From Chloroflexus sp. MS-G (lineage in GTDB: Bacteria; Chloroflexota; Chloroflexia; Chloroflexales; Chloroflexaceae), in NCBI RefSeq assembly GCF_000735195.1, contig NZ_JPIM01000029.1, positions 8,001-41,619 of the forward strand: a stretch of DNA of 33,619 nt. The letters run 5' to 3'. Numbering within the stretch: position 1 is the stretch's first letter; each line of letters begins with the position of its first letter. The translations under genes and the position numbers were made by a program. Shown here one piece after another: positions 9,901-16,593 of this stretch. The notes under the pieces are model-generated. The model worked only from the letters and a program-made list of their open reading frames with translations, had not been told where the DNA came from and searched no databases.

Positions 9901-10646
9901 GTATTCCCACTTAGCACCACGGTTCGTAGGGTGAGAATACCCACTTTACCGCGTGGCGCAAATCGATTCCCCCGCCAGCGTCGGTAATCGTTCAACGACG
10001 AAAAAAGGTCAGGGGTATCAGGATGATAAAGAGCAGTATCAGGGTAGGTGAGTGGATCGAGCTGAGGCAGTTTTGGACGTGGTGCAGGACCGTAACGACC
10101 GATTAAGACACAGAGCAGGCGATAAAGATTTTCGGGTGAAGCATTGAGCCAGTACTGATGGCTGGTAATATACGTATACAAATCGCGCGACGTACCGGGA
10201 ATAACTTTCAACACCTTACTCAAGTTGCGTAAAATCGCCAGTTGGCGACGGGCCTCGCCAGCGCCACCTTGGGGGCGCAATTTCTGCACCCAACTGCGCA
10301 ATGGACCCGGTTCATTTTCACTCTCACGCCGAAGTGAAAAACCACCAATGCGCGTACAACGGATCAGAGCCGGATTCGAGGTAATGATCAGCGTCGGCTT
10401 GTCATAGTGCGCCAATCGATCCGCGAGTGGCCGAACCAGTTCCTCGCTAAACAGGCGCGCTCCAAAGACTAGATCGGCCCGCGCCAGGTCTCGATCAAGC
10501 TGCGACCAGCCTGCACCATCACGTAGTGTCGCGGCATCGTAAACCGCCAGACTCAACGCCACCTTGTGCTCGCGCCGCAAACGATCGGCAGCCGCCAGAA
10601 GTGCCGGACGATGGTTTCCGTCGATGGTCAGAACCACAATATGCAT
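6909..10646 (-). CDS. bchH: Magnesium chelatase H subunit
   Basis: Large porphyrin-binding subunit that, with BchI and BchD (not in this window), inserts Mg2+ into protoporphyrin IX, committing the pathway to bacteriochlorophyll. I start at the ATG at 10646 (1245 residues) because MHIVVLTIDGNHRPALLAA matches the family N terminus and GAGGG lies 9 nt upstream; an in-frame ATG at 10727 only adds sequence over the intergenic hairpin. Hallmarks are HLGTHGAMEFMPGKQVGLS (active-site His and Glu region, residues about 577-595), PTGRNLFALDPYRVPTP and the C-terminal GWSATANAVEGWVYDE. CobN-like subunits share these blocks, but length and neighbours bchM and acsF favour BchH. Chloroflexus is known to carry several bchH paralogues; which one this is cannot be decided here. 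Confidence 0.94.
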   Translation of the reverse strand: MHIVVLTIDGNHRPALLAAADRLRREHKVALSLAVYDAATLRDGAGWSQLDRDLARADLVFGARLFSEELVRPLADRLAHYDKPTLIITSNPALIRCTRIGGFSLRRESENEPGPLRSWVQKLRPQGGAGEARRQLAILRNLSKVLKVIPGTSRDLYTYITSHQYWLNASPENLYRLLCVLIGRYGPAPRPKLPQLDPLTYPDTALYHPDTPDLFSSLNDYRRWRGNRFAPRGKVGILTLRTVVLSGNTPHIDALARAIEARGLEARIAYAAGLDMRPLLEKELADVDLLVNATGFALVGGPAESQPRQAAEALIRFDRPYLGLVPLAFQRIDDWRADDNGLVPVQQALSVAIPELEGAAEPLIFGGPAADGQRFAPAQAEIEQIADRIARRVALRHLPNAQKRLAVVIYNFPPALGTVGTAAYLDVFASLFHLLQALAADGYQVEVPRTVDELRHLLLDTGPAQGADANIADWLSADEYRRLFPAYTEIEPYWGPAPGELLRDSRGIRILGRQFGNVFVGVQPSFGYERDPMRLLLAKDAAPNHAFAAFYTWLIHKFRADAVIHLGTHGAMEFMPGKQVGLSARCWPLRLIGPIPNFYLYSVNNPSEAAIAKRRGAATLVSYLVPPVQQAGLYKGLRALRDAIDQYERRPDPALVSDLRERAAQLGIPMATSGDDYADVAGLAHELLRIEQRMIPVGLHVLGQPPTPAELADFLWLYANLQPDGGLPALIARGMGIDYADLCARLGSDLVAQSQMREIEALGRSAMLAYAEAPDVEAGARAATARLAQVVPAAQLKPFWPKLAELRTGLLTNHELQNLLHGLRGGFIPPSPSNDAVRNPAVLPTGRNLFALDPYRVPTPAAMQRGEALATELLTRLCSEQGGWPESIAIVLWGTDNLKSDCEGVAQVLALIGARPVVDELGNIADVTLRPLSELGRPRIDVVVTVSGIFRDLLGNQMRLIDRAAYLAATADEPLEWNFVRAHVLAQVAEQRISLEEAAIRVFTNAPGSYGANVNFLVESGTWENDEQLSDAFLSRKSFVRTADGQWREARHLLEGALRHVQATFQNIDSFEVGLTDIDNYYENLGGVAKSVERLRGQAPPVLVADAINTPGASRVASIETMLRLETRAKLLNPKWHEAMLAHGFAGVREIEARVGHTYGWSATANAVEGWVYDEIAATYALDDTMRERMAALNPSATAGVVRRLLEAAGRGFWAADEATLNRLQEIYQDLEDRLEGISEERSVR

Positions 10647-10700
10647 GAGCAATTCCCTCATCTCGTACCAGGCGAAACCAGAATCACGGCCAACAGACAC

Positions 10701-10732
10701 CCCAGGCGGCAGGATCATTCCTGCCACCAGGG
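10701..10732 (-). terminator. Strong intercistronic hairpin between acsF and bchH
   Basis: Read on the transcript strand, a 10-bp stem forms between GGTGGCAGGA and TCCTGCCGCC (one G-U pair) around the tetraloop ATGA. It is extended by CCC/GGG after a single T-T mismatch. No run of T follows, so it is not a classic intrinsic terminator. It sits in the 119-bp acsF-bchH gap, about 55 nt before the bchH start. Such hairpins between photosynthesis genes often set segmental mRNA stability, as in purple bacterial puf operons; that role here is inference. Confidence 0.6.
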
Positions 10733-10765
10733 CACAACATCAACGGAGAGATGCAAGAACTATCA

Positions 10766-11893
10766 CTAATCGGCCGCTATCACACGCTGCGGTCGGTTCG
10801 GACCAGGATAATTGGGGAAGCCGGGTAGACCTTTCCAGCGAATAGCTTCAGTCGTCTTGCGTGTAGGTAGCCGATAAATGGCCAGTAAGCGCAGTGCAAT
10901 GGCTGCCTTCAGACGAGTTGACTGCGCCAGCGCAATCGGATCGTTTCGCCCTTCCAGAGCACGCAACTTACGGTCATACTCAACCAGCTTATCCATGTAC
11001 CCAAAGAAACGCGGATCGTCGAGGTTCATTGTCTCAGGGTAGACCTGCGTCGCAATATCGTTGCACAGGCGGATGACCCGCTGGTCGTAGTCGCGCCAAT
11101 CGAGACCGAGGGCAGCGTAGAAATTAGACCGGCGGGCATCGTTGAGGTACATCGTTGCGTACACAGCGAGCAAGAAGAAACGGATCCAGCGCCGGTTCAC
11201 ACCCTCAAGCATCTCAGGCTGCGAGCGCATCAAGAGGGCAAAGAACTCACCATGGCGGTATTCGTCGTTGCACCACTGCTCAAACCACTTGAAAATGGGG
11301 TGAATACAGTACTGCGGATTCCGTTCTAGGTGGCGATAGATATGAATATAGCGCGAGTAACCGATCTTCTCCGACAGATAGACGGAATAGAAGATAAACT
11401 TCGGCTTGAAATAGGTGTACTTCTTGCGCTTCTGTAACACGGTCAGATCAAGCGCAACGTTCAGATCAGCCATCGTGCGATTGAGAAAGCCGGCGTGACG
11501 GCCTTCATCGCGGCTCATATACTTGAAAATGGCTTTCAGCGTCGGATCATGGAGATGTTTTACCATCTCGGCATAGAGCAGACAACCGCTGAACTCTGCG
11601 GTACACGAGCGCTCGAGGAAATCGATGAAGGCATCGCGCTCAGGCATATCATCAAAATTCTGCAAAAACTCATCGGTACGCCGGAAGTGGGTGCGGTTGT
11701 AATCGTAGGCAAACTCGTCACGGATCCAGTCAAACTCGTCGCGCAGCCCATTGCGGTCAATCTCGAGTCTGTCGATAGCCTTAAAATCGGTAGTGTAAAA
11801 GCGCGGAGAAAGAATGGCCTCTTTCAGAGCATGGCGGGTCGTGCGACTGAACTCACCGGGCATTTCCATCATTAACGGATTAATCCAGAACAT
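10766..11893 (-). CDS. acsF: Mg-protoporphyrin IX monomethyl ester oxidative cyclase, aerobic diiron type
   Basis: O2-dependent diiron enzyme that closes ring E of Mg-protoporphyrin monomethyl ester to give protochlorophyllide. The start is the ATG at 11893 (375 residues), with AAAGGAG 7 nt upstream; the longer in-frame reading to 11956 runs to the preceding gene's stop and is not conserved. Iron-ligand candidates are visible: E100 in ERSCTAEFSG, E130 and H133 in RDEGRHAGFLN, E211 and H214 in CNDEYRHGEFF, giving the two E-x2-H motifs of a four-helix ferritin-like core. Length matches cyanobacterial and purple bacterial AcsF. It is flanked by bchM and bchH, the enzymes acting just before it. 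Presence in a bacterium that also lives anaerobically implies a separate anaerobic cyclase (BchE) elsewhere. Confidence 0.95.
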   Translation of the reverse strand: MFWINPLMMEMPGEFSRTTRHALKEAILSPRFYTTDFKAIDRLEIDRNGLRDEFDWIRDEFAYDYNRTHFRRTDEFLQNFDDMPERDAFIDFLERSCTAEFSGCLLYAEMVKHLHDPTLKAIFKYMSRDEGRHAGFLNRTMADLNVALDLTVLQKRKKYTYFKPKFIFYSVYLSEKIGYSRYIHIYRHLERNPQYCIHPIFKWFEQWCNDEYRHGEFFALLMRSQPEMLEGVNRRWIRFFLLAVYATMYLNDARRSNFYAALGLDWRDYDQRVIRLCNDIATQVYPETMNLDDPRFFGYMDKLVEYDRKLRALEGRNDPIALAQSTRLKAAIALRLLAIYRLPTRKTTEAIRWKGLPGFPNYPGPNRPQRVIAAD

Positions 11894-11933
11894 CCCTGCG
11901 CTCCTTTGCGATCTGGTAACTCCTATCTTGCCA

Positions 11934-11948
11934 CGGGCATAACGCCCG
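11934..11948 (-). other. Small hairpin between the His-rich protein gene and acsF
   Basis: Perfect 5-bp arms CGGGC and GCCCG around a 5-nt loop, immediately downstream of the small protein gene's stop and about 40 nt before the acsF start. There is no T-run. It could stabilise an upstream mRNA segment, or be chance in GC-rich DNA. Confidence 0.3.
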
Positions 11949-11955
11949 ACCAACA

Positions 11956-12291
11956 CTACGGATGCTCGACAAGCTCATTGATCTCGATCAGACTGCTCTT
12001 CTTGGTCAGAAACCGTCGCAGAGCACTGGCCTTGTAGAGGCGAATCGGGCTGCGATAACAGATTTCACCGTTGGTACGCCCATCTTCGGTCGGTGGGAGA
12101 TGCATAATCTCAAGGGTATCGCCAGGTTGAATCTCCATTCCAGGTGGTAGATCAACGTGGAAGTGGAAATGCTCGTGCTCACTCTGCAAGCGAACAAACC
12201 CCTCACCCTCGAGCAATACCTCACGGTTGTACCACTTGTGCAGCAAGAACGCCGCTACTCCCAATACGGTCACCGCCAGTAACTTCCGCAT
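11956..12291 (-). CDS. Unknown small membrane-anchored His-rich protein, acsF-linked
   Basis: I do not recognise this 111-residue protein. It starts at an ATG with AGGAGG 5 nt upstream, so it is surely translated. Residues 3-17 form one hydrophobic segment after a short basic start, either a signal anchor or an uncleaved signal with the rest outside or on the membrane face. After it comes a compact, probably all-beta domain of about 85 residues. A striking stretch at 39-45 alternates His with other residues (HEHFHFH), so in a beta strand H39, H41, H43 and H45 would face the same side. GMEIQPGDTLEIMHLPP follows. It lies between bchM and acsF in the operon, so an accessory, metal-handling or pigment-handling role in the cyclase step is a reasonable guess. 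It does not resemble Ycf54 or BciE as far as I can judge by eye. Confidence 0.85.
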   Translation of the reverse strand: MRKLLAVTVLGVAAFLLHKWYNREVLLEGEGFVRLQSEHEHFHFHVDLPPGMEIQPGDTLEIMHLPPTEDGRTNGEICYRSPIRLYKASALRRFLTKKSSLIEINELVEHP

Positions 12292-12335
12292 ATCTTCCTC
12301 CTGTAGTCTCGTTTCTGAACTACAACCTTATCAAA

Positions 12336-13016
12336 CTAGGATCTCCTGGCCTCGATCAACGTCACGTGATAGAAGCGACTGCGAATGGGCTGAACCCGTT
12401 GAACGCGCAAACCAGACTGAGCCAGAATACTCACTACATCACTGTCACGGATCATCTGAATCCCGGTGCGACGCTGACTATGGGGAAACCAACCGCCGAT
12501 CCGGTGCAATGCGGCCAACAACGTACTGTACGGCGCATAAGTAAGGAGCAGCGTGTGTTCGGTCAGACTGGCTAGATGATGGCAAAGTTGCGTAAACGCC
12601 GGTTGGGGATAATGGATTAAGACATCGAAACAGGCCACAAGCTGAGCCGGTTCACACAACGATTCAATATCAGCTTCGATACACTCAACCCGATCAGACA
12701 AACCGGCTTCGGCGACTGCCCGACTGGTAGCGGCGACCATTTGCGGTGCAATATCGGCGGCCCGCACTCGATAGCCGCGTCGGGCCAACATCAGGCTAAA
12801 CAAACCAACCCCACAACCAACGTCAAGTGCCGTGGTTGGCGGCGGTTGATCGTCGAGCCACGTATCGGCTATCTCCAGCATCCGGTTATGACCATCACGA
12901 ATGCTCTGCCGAATGAGGGAAAGTGGGGCGTTGCCGTAAATTGCCGACCAGCGTTCAAAGCCCAGACCATTGAAATACTCCCGTAATTGGGCTTTGTGCC
13001 GAGATAGCTCGAGCAC
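12336..13016 (-). CDS. bchM: Mg-protoporphyrin O-methyltransferase
   Basis: SAM-dependent enzyme that methylates the ring-C propionate of Mg-protoporphyrin IX, producing the AcsF substrate. I start at the GTG at 13016 (226 residues, the usual BchM size) because AGGAGG lies 5 nt upstream; an in-frame ATG at 13139 would add 41 residues of unconserved, AT-rich sequence. The N-terminal block REYFNGLGFERWSAIYGN and IRDGHNRMLEI are specific to BchM/ChlM. The SAM-binding glycine motif is ALDVGCGVGLFSLML (about 63-77), with the acidic D88 region RAADIAPQMV after it. FDVLIHYPQPAF and RIGGWFPHSQRR in the second half are also family blocks. It is the first gene of the bch run, upstream of the small His-rich protein and acsF. 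Confidence 0.95.
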   Translation of the reverse strand: MLELSRHKAQLREYFNGLGFERWSAIYGNAPLSLIRQSIRDGHNRMLEIADTWLDDQPPPTTALDVGCGVGLFSLMLARRGYRVRAADIAPQMVAATSRAVAEAGLSDRVECIEADIESLCEPAQLVACFDVLIHYPQPAFTQLCHHLASLTEHTLLLTYAPYSTLLAALHRIGGWFPHSQRRTGIQMIRDSDVVSILAQSGLRVQRVQPIRSRFYHVTLIEARRS

Positions 13017-13576
13017 GTCTCCCTCCTGTCTGGTACCTGTGTAGTCCAAACTTGGAACTACGTTCACAAATAATCGATACGTGCAGCTATTCCGAATCGA
13101 ATGACCAATCTGTGAATTGATGATGTAGTGCAGAATCAAAACTACGAATGTTCAAGCAAATTGTAGCATGAGAGTCAACAAAATGGAATATAGACAATGT
13201 TTGTGCAAAATCTTTGCGATTTATTCAAATGGCTCATGATTGCGTTGTGATGCTCAAAAAATCCATTATCTGAACCTTGAAATATGTTCACAGGACGGGC
13301 AATGGTGCTGCACGAGCGTCTGTCTGAACCTGACACCTGGAACTATGACCCGTGCTATAATTGAGCAACGGAAATGTGCTATCGCTCCACCACATTGACT
13401 GCCAGGCCAATCAACGCGCCACAGCTAGCCGAACGGTGGTGCATCAATTTTGAATGATGAAAATCATTATCTGCACTTCGTTTCCGTTGATGGTTTAGAC
13501 TGTGCGGTATGAGTGTAGGGGTGGGCCAGACTACCGCGTAGCCAGAGTTTTACGCTGCTACTGGAGGCTTACAAAG
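13017..13576. other. Divergent intergenic region between bchM and threonine aldolase
   Basis: This 560-bp stretch, AT-rich in its left half, must contain the promoters of both directions. On the minus strand TACAAT (13165-13160) with TTCCAT 17 bp upstream is a weak candidate for bchM. On the plus strand TATAAT at 13356-13361 has only a CTGACA 20 bp before it, and TTGATG (13487-13492) with TATGAG (13508-13513) has a short 15-bp spacer. Symmetric elements include TGTC-N7-GACA at 13321-13335, an imperfect palindrome at 13275-13294 centred on ATATG, and the Fur-like site listed separately. CTGAACCT occurs twice (13270 and 13324). No convincing gene is seen. Confidence 0.5.
13453..13471. promoter_or_regulatory. 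Fur-box-like operator
   Basis: The 19-mer AATGATGAAAATCATTATC matches 16 of 19 positions of the classic Fur consensus GATAATGATAATCATTATC, and contains a perfect inverted repeat AATGAT-GAAA-ATCATT. It lies 106 bp before the threonine aldolase ATG and 437 bp before the bchM GTG. The match is direct observation. Binding by a Fur-family regulator, and which side it controls, is inference. Confidence 0.45.
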
Positions 13577-14659
13577 ATGGAAGGCTATACACTGCCCCGT
13601 CGCGATGGATCGGATAGCGCACCTGATCTGATCGACTTGCGAAGCGATACGGTCACTCTGCCCAGTGCCGCGATGCGAGCCGCAATCAGTGCAGCCGCCC
13701 TCGGCGACGATGTCTATGGCGAAGATCCAACAGTGAACGCGCTTGAACAACTGGCCGCTCAGCGCGTCGGTAAAGAAGCGGCTGTACTGGTCGTCAGTGG
13801 AACGATGGGGAACCTGGCTGCACTGCTGGCGCATTGTCAGCGTGGTCAGCGCGTTATTCTGGGTAACGAAAGCCACATTTACCACTATGAAGCTGGTGGC
13901 GCCAGTGCCCTGGGTGGATTAATCTACCACCCATTGCCTACCGATCCGAACGGATGTATCGACCTGTCCGCACTGGAAGCAGCTGCAACCACGATCAACG
14001 ATCCCCATTTTTCGCCTCCTGGTGTCATTTGTCTGGAAAACACCCATAACCGCTGCGGTGGCGTCGTTTTGACACCCGATTATCTGGCACAAGTCCGAAC
14101 GATAGCCTACAACCACGGCTTACCGGTTCATCTCGATGGTGCACGAATCTTTAACGCCGCTGTTGCCCTTGGCGTACCGGTTACCGAACTGACGAACCAC
14201 GTTGACACAGTGATGTTCTGTCTCTCGAAAGGGCTGGCTGCACCGGTTGGCTCGCTGGTTGCCGGGTCGGCTGAGGTGATTGCCCGTGTACGACGGATAC
14301 GCAAAATGCTCGGTGGCGGAATGCGACAGGCTGGCATTATTGCTGCCGCCGGTATTGTGGCGTTGACCGAGATGGTTGATCGCCTGGCCGAAGACCATGC
14401 TCATGCCAGACTACTGGCTGCCGGTCTGGCCGAACTACCGGGTGTGCAGATCGACCTGAGCAAAGTACAAACAAATATTGTGCGCTTCCACCTGAATCAT
14501 CCGCGGCTGCGGGTGGCTGAGTTCCTGGCAGCACTCCGTGCGCACGGTATTTTAATGGGAAGTTTGAGTACCACGAGTATCCGCGCAGTGACTCACTATG
14601 GGATTGAGCGGACGCACATTGAGCAGGTTATCACGGTAGCAGCCGAGATTCTGGCATGA
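13577..14659 (+). CDS. ltaE: Low-specificity threonine aldolase
   Basis: PLP-dependent lyase that splits threonine or allo-threonine into glycine and acetaldehyde. I start at the ATG at 13577 (360 residues), which has GGAGG 10 nt upstream; the in-frame ATG at 13502 adds 25 residues without family likeness. Visible motifs are LIDLRSDTVTLP at the N terminus, DDVYGEDPTVNALE (44-57), SGTMGNLAAL (74-83), ENTHN (154-158), HLDGARIFNAAV (185-196) with PLP-contacting D187, and K218 in FCLSKGLAAPVGS, the Schiff-base lysine. The length is typical. It reads away from the bch operon. The next two plus-strand genes include a second threonine-consuming enzyme, ilvA, but the 140-bp gap to the following gene makes co-transcription uncertain. 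Confidence 0.93.
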   Translation: MEGYTLPRRDGSDSAPDLIDLRSDTVTLPSAAMRAAISAAALGDDVYGEDPTVNALEQLAAQRVGKEAAVLVVSGTMGNLAALLAHCQRGQRVILGNESHIYHYEAGGASALGGLIYHPLPTDPNGCIDLSALEAAATTINDPHFSPPGVICLENTHNRCGGVVLTPDYLAQVRTIAYNHGLPVHLDGARIFNAAVALGVPVTELTNHVDTVMFCLSKGLAAPVGSLVAGSAEVIARVRRIRKMLGGGMRQAGIIAAAGIVALTEMVDRLAEDHAHARLLAAGLAELPGVQIDLSKVQTNIVRFHLNHPRLRVAEFLAALRAHGILMGSLSTTSIRAVTHYGIERTHIEQVITVAAEILA

Positions 14660-14713
14660 CCCGCAAATGGAACAGGGACGCGATCCTTACGGTTCATCGG
14701 TGTACGTTACCAT

Positions 14714-14733
14714 TAAGAATGTAACCGGTTAGG
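14714..14733. other. Imperfect hairpin before the diguanylate cyclase gene
   Basis: The arms around GTTACCATT and AATGTAAC pair with a single bulged C across a 3-nt AAG loop, in the gap between the threonine aldolase and cyclase genes. No T-run follows. It may be a weak attenuator, an operator or chance; the position is approximate to a few bases. Confidence 0.25.
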
Positions 14734-14799
14734 AAAGAGACCTGGCGCAACAGTATCACCCGCGTAGCTATAAATACCAATGATCACCAGCTCAGTAAT

Positions 14800-16593
14800 A
14801 TGCTTGAGTCACTATCCTCAAACGTTGGGGATGTTATGAACCGTAGCGTTTCTTCTGAATTATACGTGCTATCTTCACCCACCGGCCAGATTCTGGCTGT
14901 CAGTGAGGCGATGCGTCCCTTACAAGCGCAGGTCTCTAACCTACTAGCCGATCTGACGCAATCGGGGGAGAATACAGAGGTCGTACTCAGCGGGCGTACA
15001 TACAACGTGCAACGGCAAGTTCTATGGAGCGAAGACGGGCAAGTCTTTGGCATCATGCTCTCATTTCGCACTATGAAGTCTGATGCACGACTCGGTGAAA
15101 TGGCTCTTACGCTTTCTAGCAAGCTGGAAATTGAACATGTGTTAGAAAACGTTGTCCGTTTCGCAATGGAACTGCTCGATGCCGATGCCGGCGCACTACC
15201 AATCTACGACGCAGAGCTAGATCGTCTGTTACCCGGTCATCTGGTCAATTTGCCGGTTGATCTGATAGTACCGATAACCGGAAAACGGCGCGGATTGATG
15301 TGGCAAATTATTGATCAACGAACGTCACTTTTGATTGCTGATTATGCCGATCATCCGGCGGCATTACCAGAACTGGTGAATATCGGAGTACGCTCACTCC
15401 TGGCGACACCGATTCTGTACGGTCAGACTCCCCTGGGTATTTTGGCCATCTACCGCATGCGCAATGAGCCATTCCGCGAGAGTGATCGCGATCTTTTACA
15501 GGCCATTGCGCAGCAAACTGCCATTGCCTTGCAAAGCGCCCGTCTGTACCGGCGTGCCATTCGGGATGCCGATGAACGCTTTGCATTGTACCAGACCAGT
15601 ATCGAGCTGGGAGCGACGCTTGATTTGGAACAGTTGTACCAGGTGATCCATCGCGCAGTGACACGCCTGGTGAACCATCAGCGCTTTGTGATTGCAATCC
15701 TCAACGAGCAACGGCTCGTAGATTATGTCTACATCATCACACCCGATGGCCGCCGGACTCACCAACGACTACCGCTACACTGCGGTCTGGCCGGATATGT
15801 GTTGCGCTTCGGCGTCTCGTTACGTCTATCGGGTCGCCATGCCATCCCTGAGCCAGCGATCCAACTCCTGCCTGACATTGAAGGTGATCCGGCCCAGGGC
15901 ACGCTGATGGCTACGCCCCTGAGCTTAGGCGACCGCATCATTGGTGCGCTTGTTGTGTGGAATAATCAACATGATGCCTATTCTAAAGCCGATCTGAACG
16001 CACTTGAACTCCTGGCAGCGACAGTAGCGGTAGCTTTACAAAATGCTTTTCGCTTCGCCCAAATCCAAACGTTAGCTATCACCGATAACCTGACCGGCCT
16101 GAACAATCGGCGTCACTTTCTCAATATCCTGCACCACGAAATCGAGCGTTCCCGGCGTTATCACACACCGGTGAGCGTTGCAATGATTGATATTGATTAC
16201 TTCAAGCAGATCAACGACACCTACGGCCATCTGGTCGGTGACCATGTTTTACGTGAAGTAGCCCAACGTTGTCGCCAACACTTACGTGATGTTGATATTC
16301 TGGCCCGTTATGGCGGTGAAGAGTTTGCTTTAATTTTACCGGAAACAACCTACGAACAGGCCATGGTGGCCAGTGAACGACTCCGCAAGACAATCGCTGC
16401 AATGCCAATCATGCTCGATGGGAAATCGTTACACACGACCTTGAGCATCGGCGTAGCCTCGTTTCATCCAACGCTGTATCCCGATCCATCTTCATTTATC
16501 GCCGACGCCGATCGCGCCCTCTACCTGGCCAAACAGCGTGGACGCAATCGGGTCTGTGGTGTACAGGAGCTGACGAACAATGCCGAATCCTGA
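14800..16593 (+). CDS. Diguanylate cyclase with PAS-like and two GAF domains
   Basis: Makes cyclic di-GMP from two GTP. The 597 residues read as: a short PAS-like segment (about 20-90), GAF 1 (about 105-248), GAF 2 (about 268-415), and a GGDEF domain (about 425-590). The active-site loop is RYGGEEFALILP with GGEEF at 505-509. The product-inhibition I-site RxxD is present as RDVD at 496-499, exactly five residues before GGEEF, so feedback control is expected. No membrane helices are visible, so it is a cytosolic sensor for an unknown small ligand. The start is uncertain: the ATG at 14800 has no clear ribosome-binding site, and the ATG at 14836 follows a GGGGA. The 3' end overlaps ilvA by 14 bp. 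Confidence 0.92.
   Translation: MLESLSSNVGDVMNRSVSSELYVLSSPTGQILAVSEAMRPLQAQVSNLLADLTQSGENTEVVLSGRTYNVQRQVLWSEDGQVFGIMLSFRTMKSDARLGEMALTLSSKLEIEHVLENVVRFAMELLDADAGALPIYDAELDRLLPGHLVNLPVDLIVPITGKRRGLMWQIIDQRTSLLIADYADHPAALPELVNIGVRSLLATPILYGQTPLGILAIYRMRNEPFRESDRDLLQAIAQQTAIALQSARLYRRAIRDADERFALYQTSIELGATLDLEQLYQVIHRAVTRLVNHQRFVIAILNEQRLVDYVYIITPDGRRTHQRLPLHCGLAGYVLRFGVSLRLSGRHAIPEPAIQLLPDIEGDPAQGTLMATPLSLGDRIIGALVVWNNQHDAYSKADLNALELLAATVAVALQNAFRFAQIQTLAITDNLTGLNNRRHFLNILHHEIERSRRYHTPVSVAMIDIDYFKQINDTYGHLVGDHVLREVAQRCRQHLRDVDILARYGGEEFALILPETTYEQAMVASERLRKTIAAMPIMLDGKSLHTTLSIGVASFHPTLYPDPSSFIADADRALYLAKQRGRNRVCGVQELTNNAES

Noticed and set aside
11934..11948. Intrinsic terminator between the small protein gene and acsF
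   Set aside because: Five-bp stem without a T-run; kept only as a minor hairpin.
11894..11956. N-terminal extension of AcsF to the ATG at 11956
   Set aside because: The extra 21 residues are not AcsF-like and the ATG at 11893 has a near-perfect ribosome-binding site.
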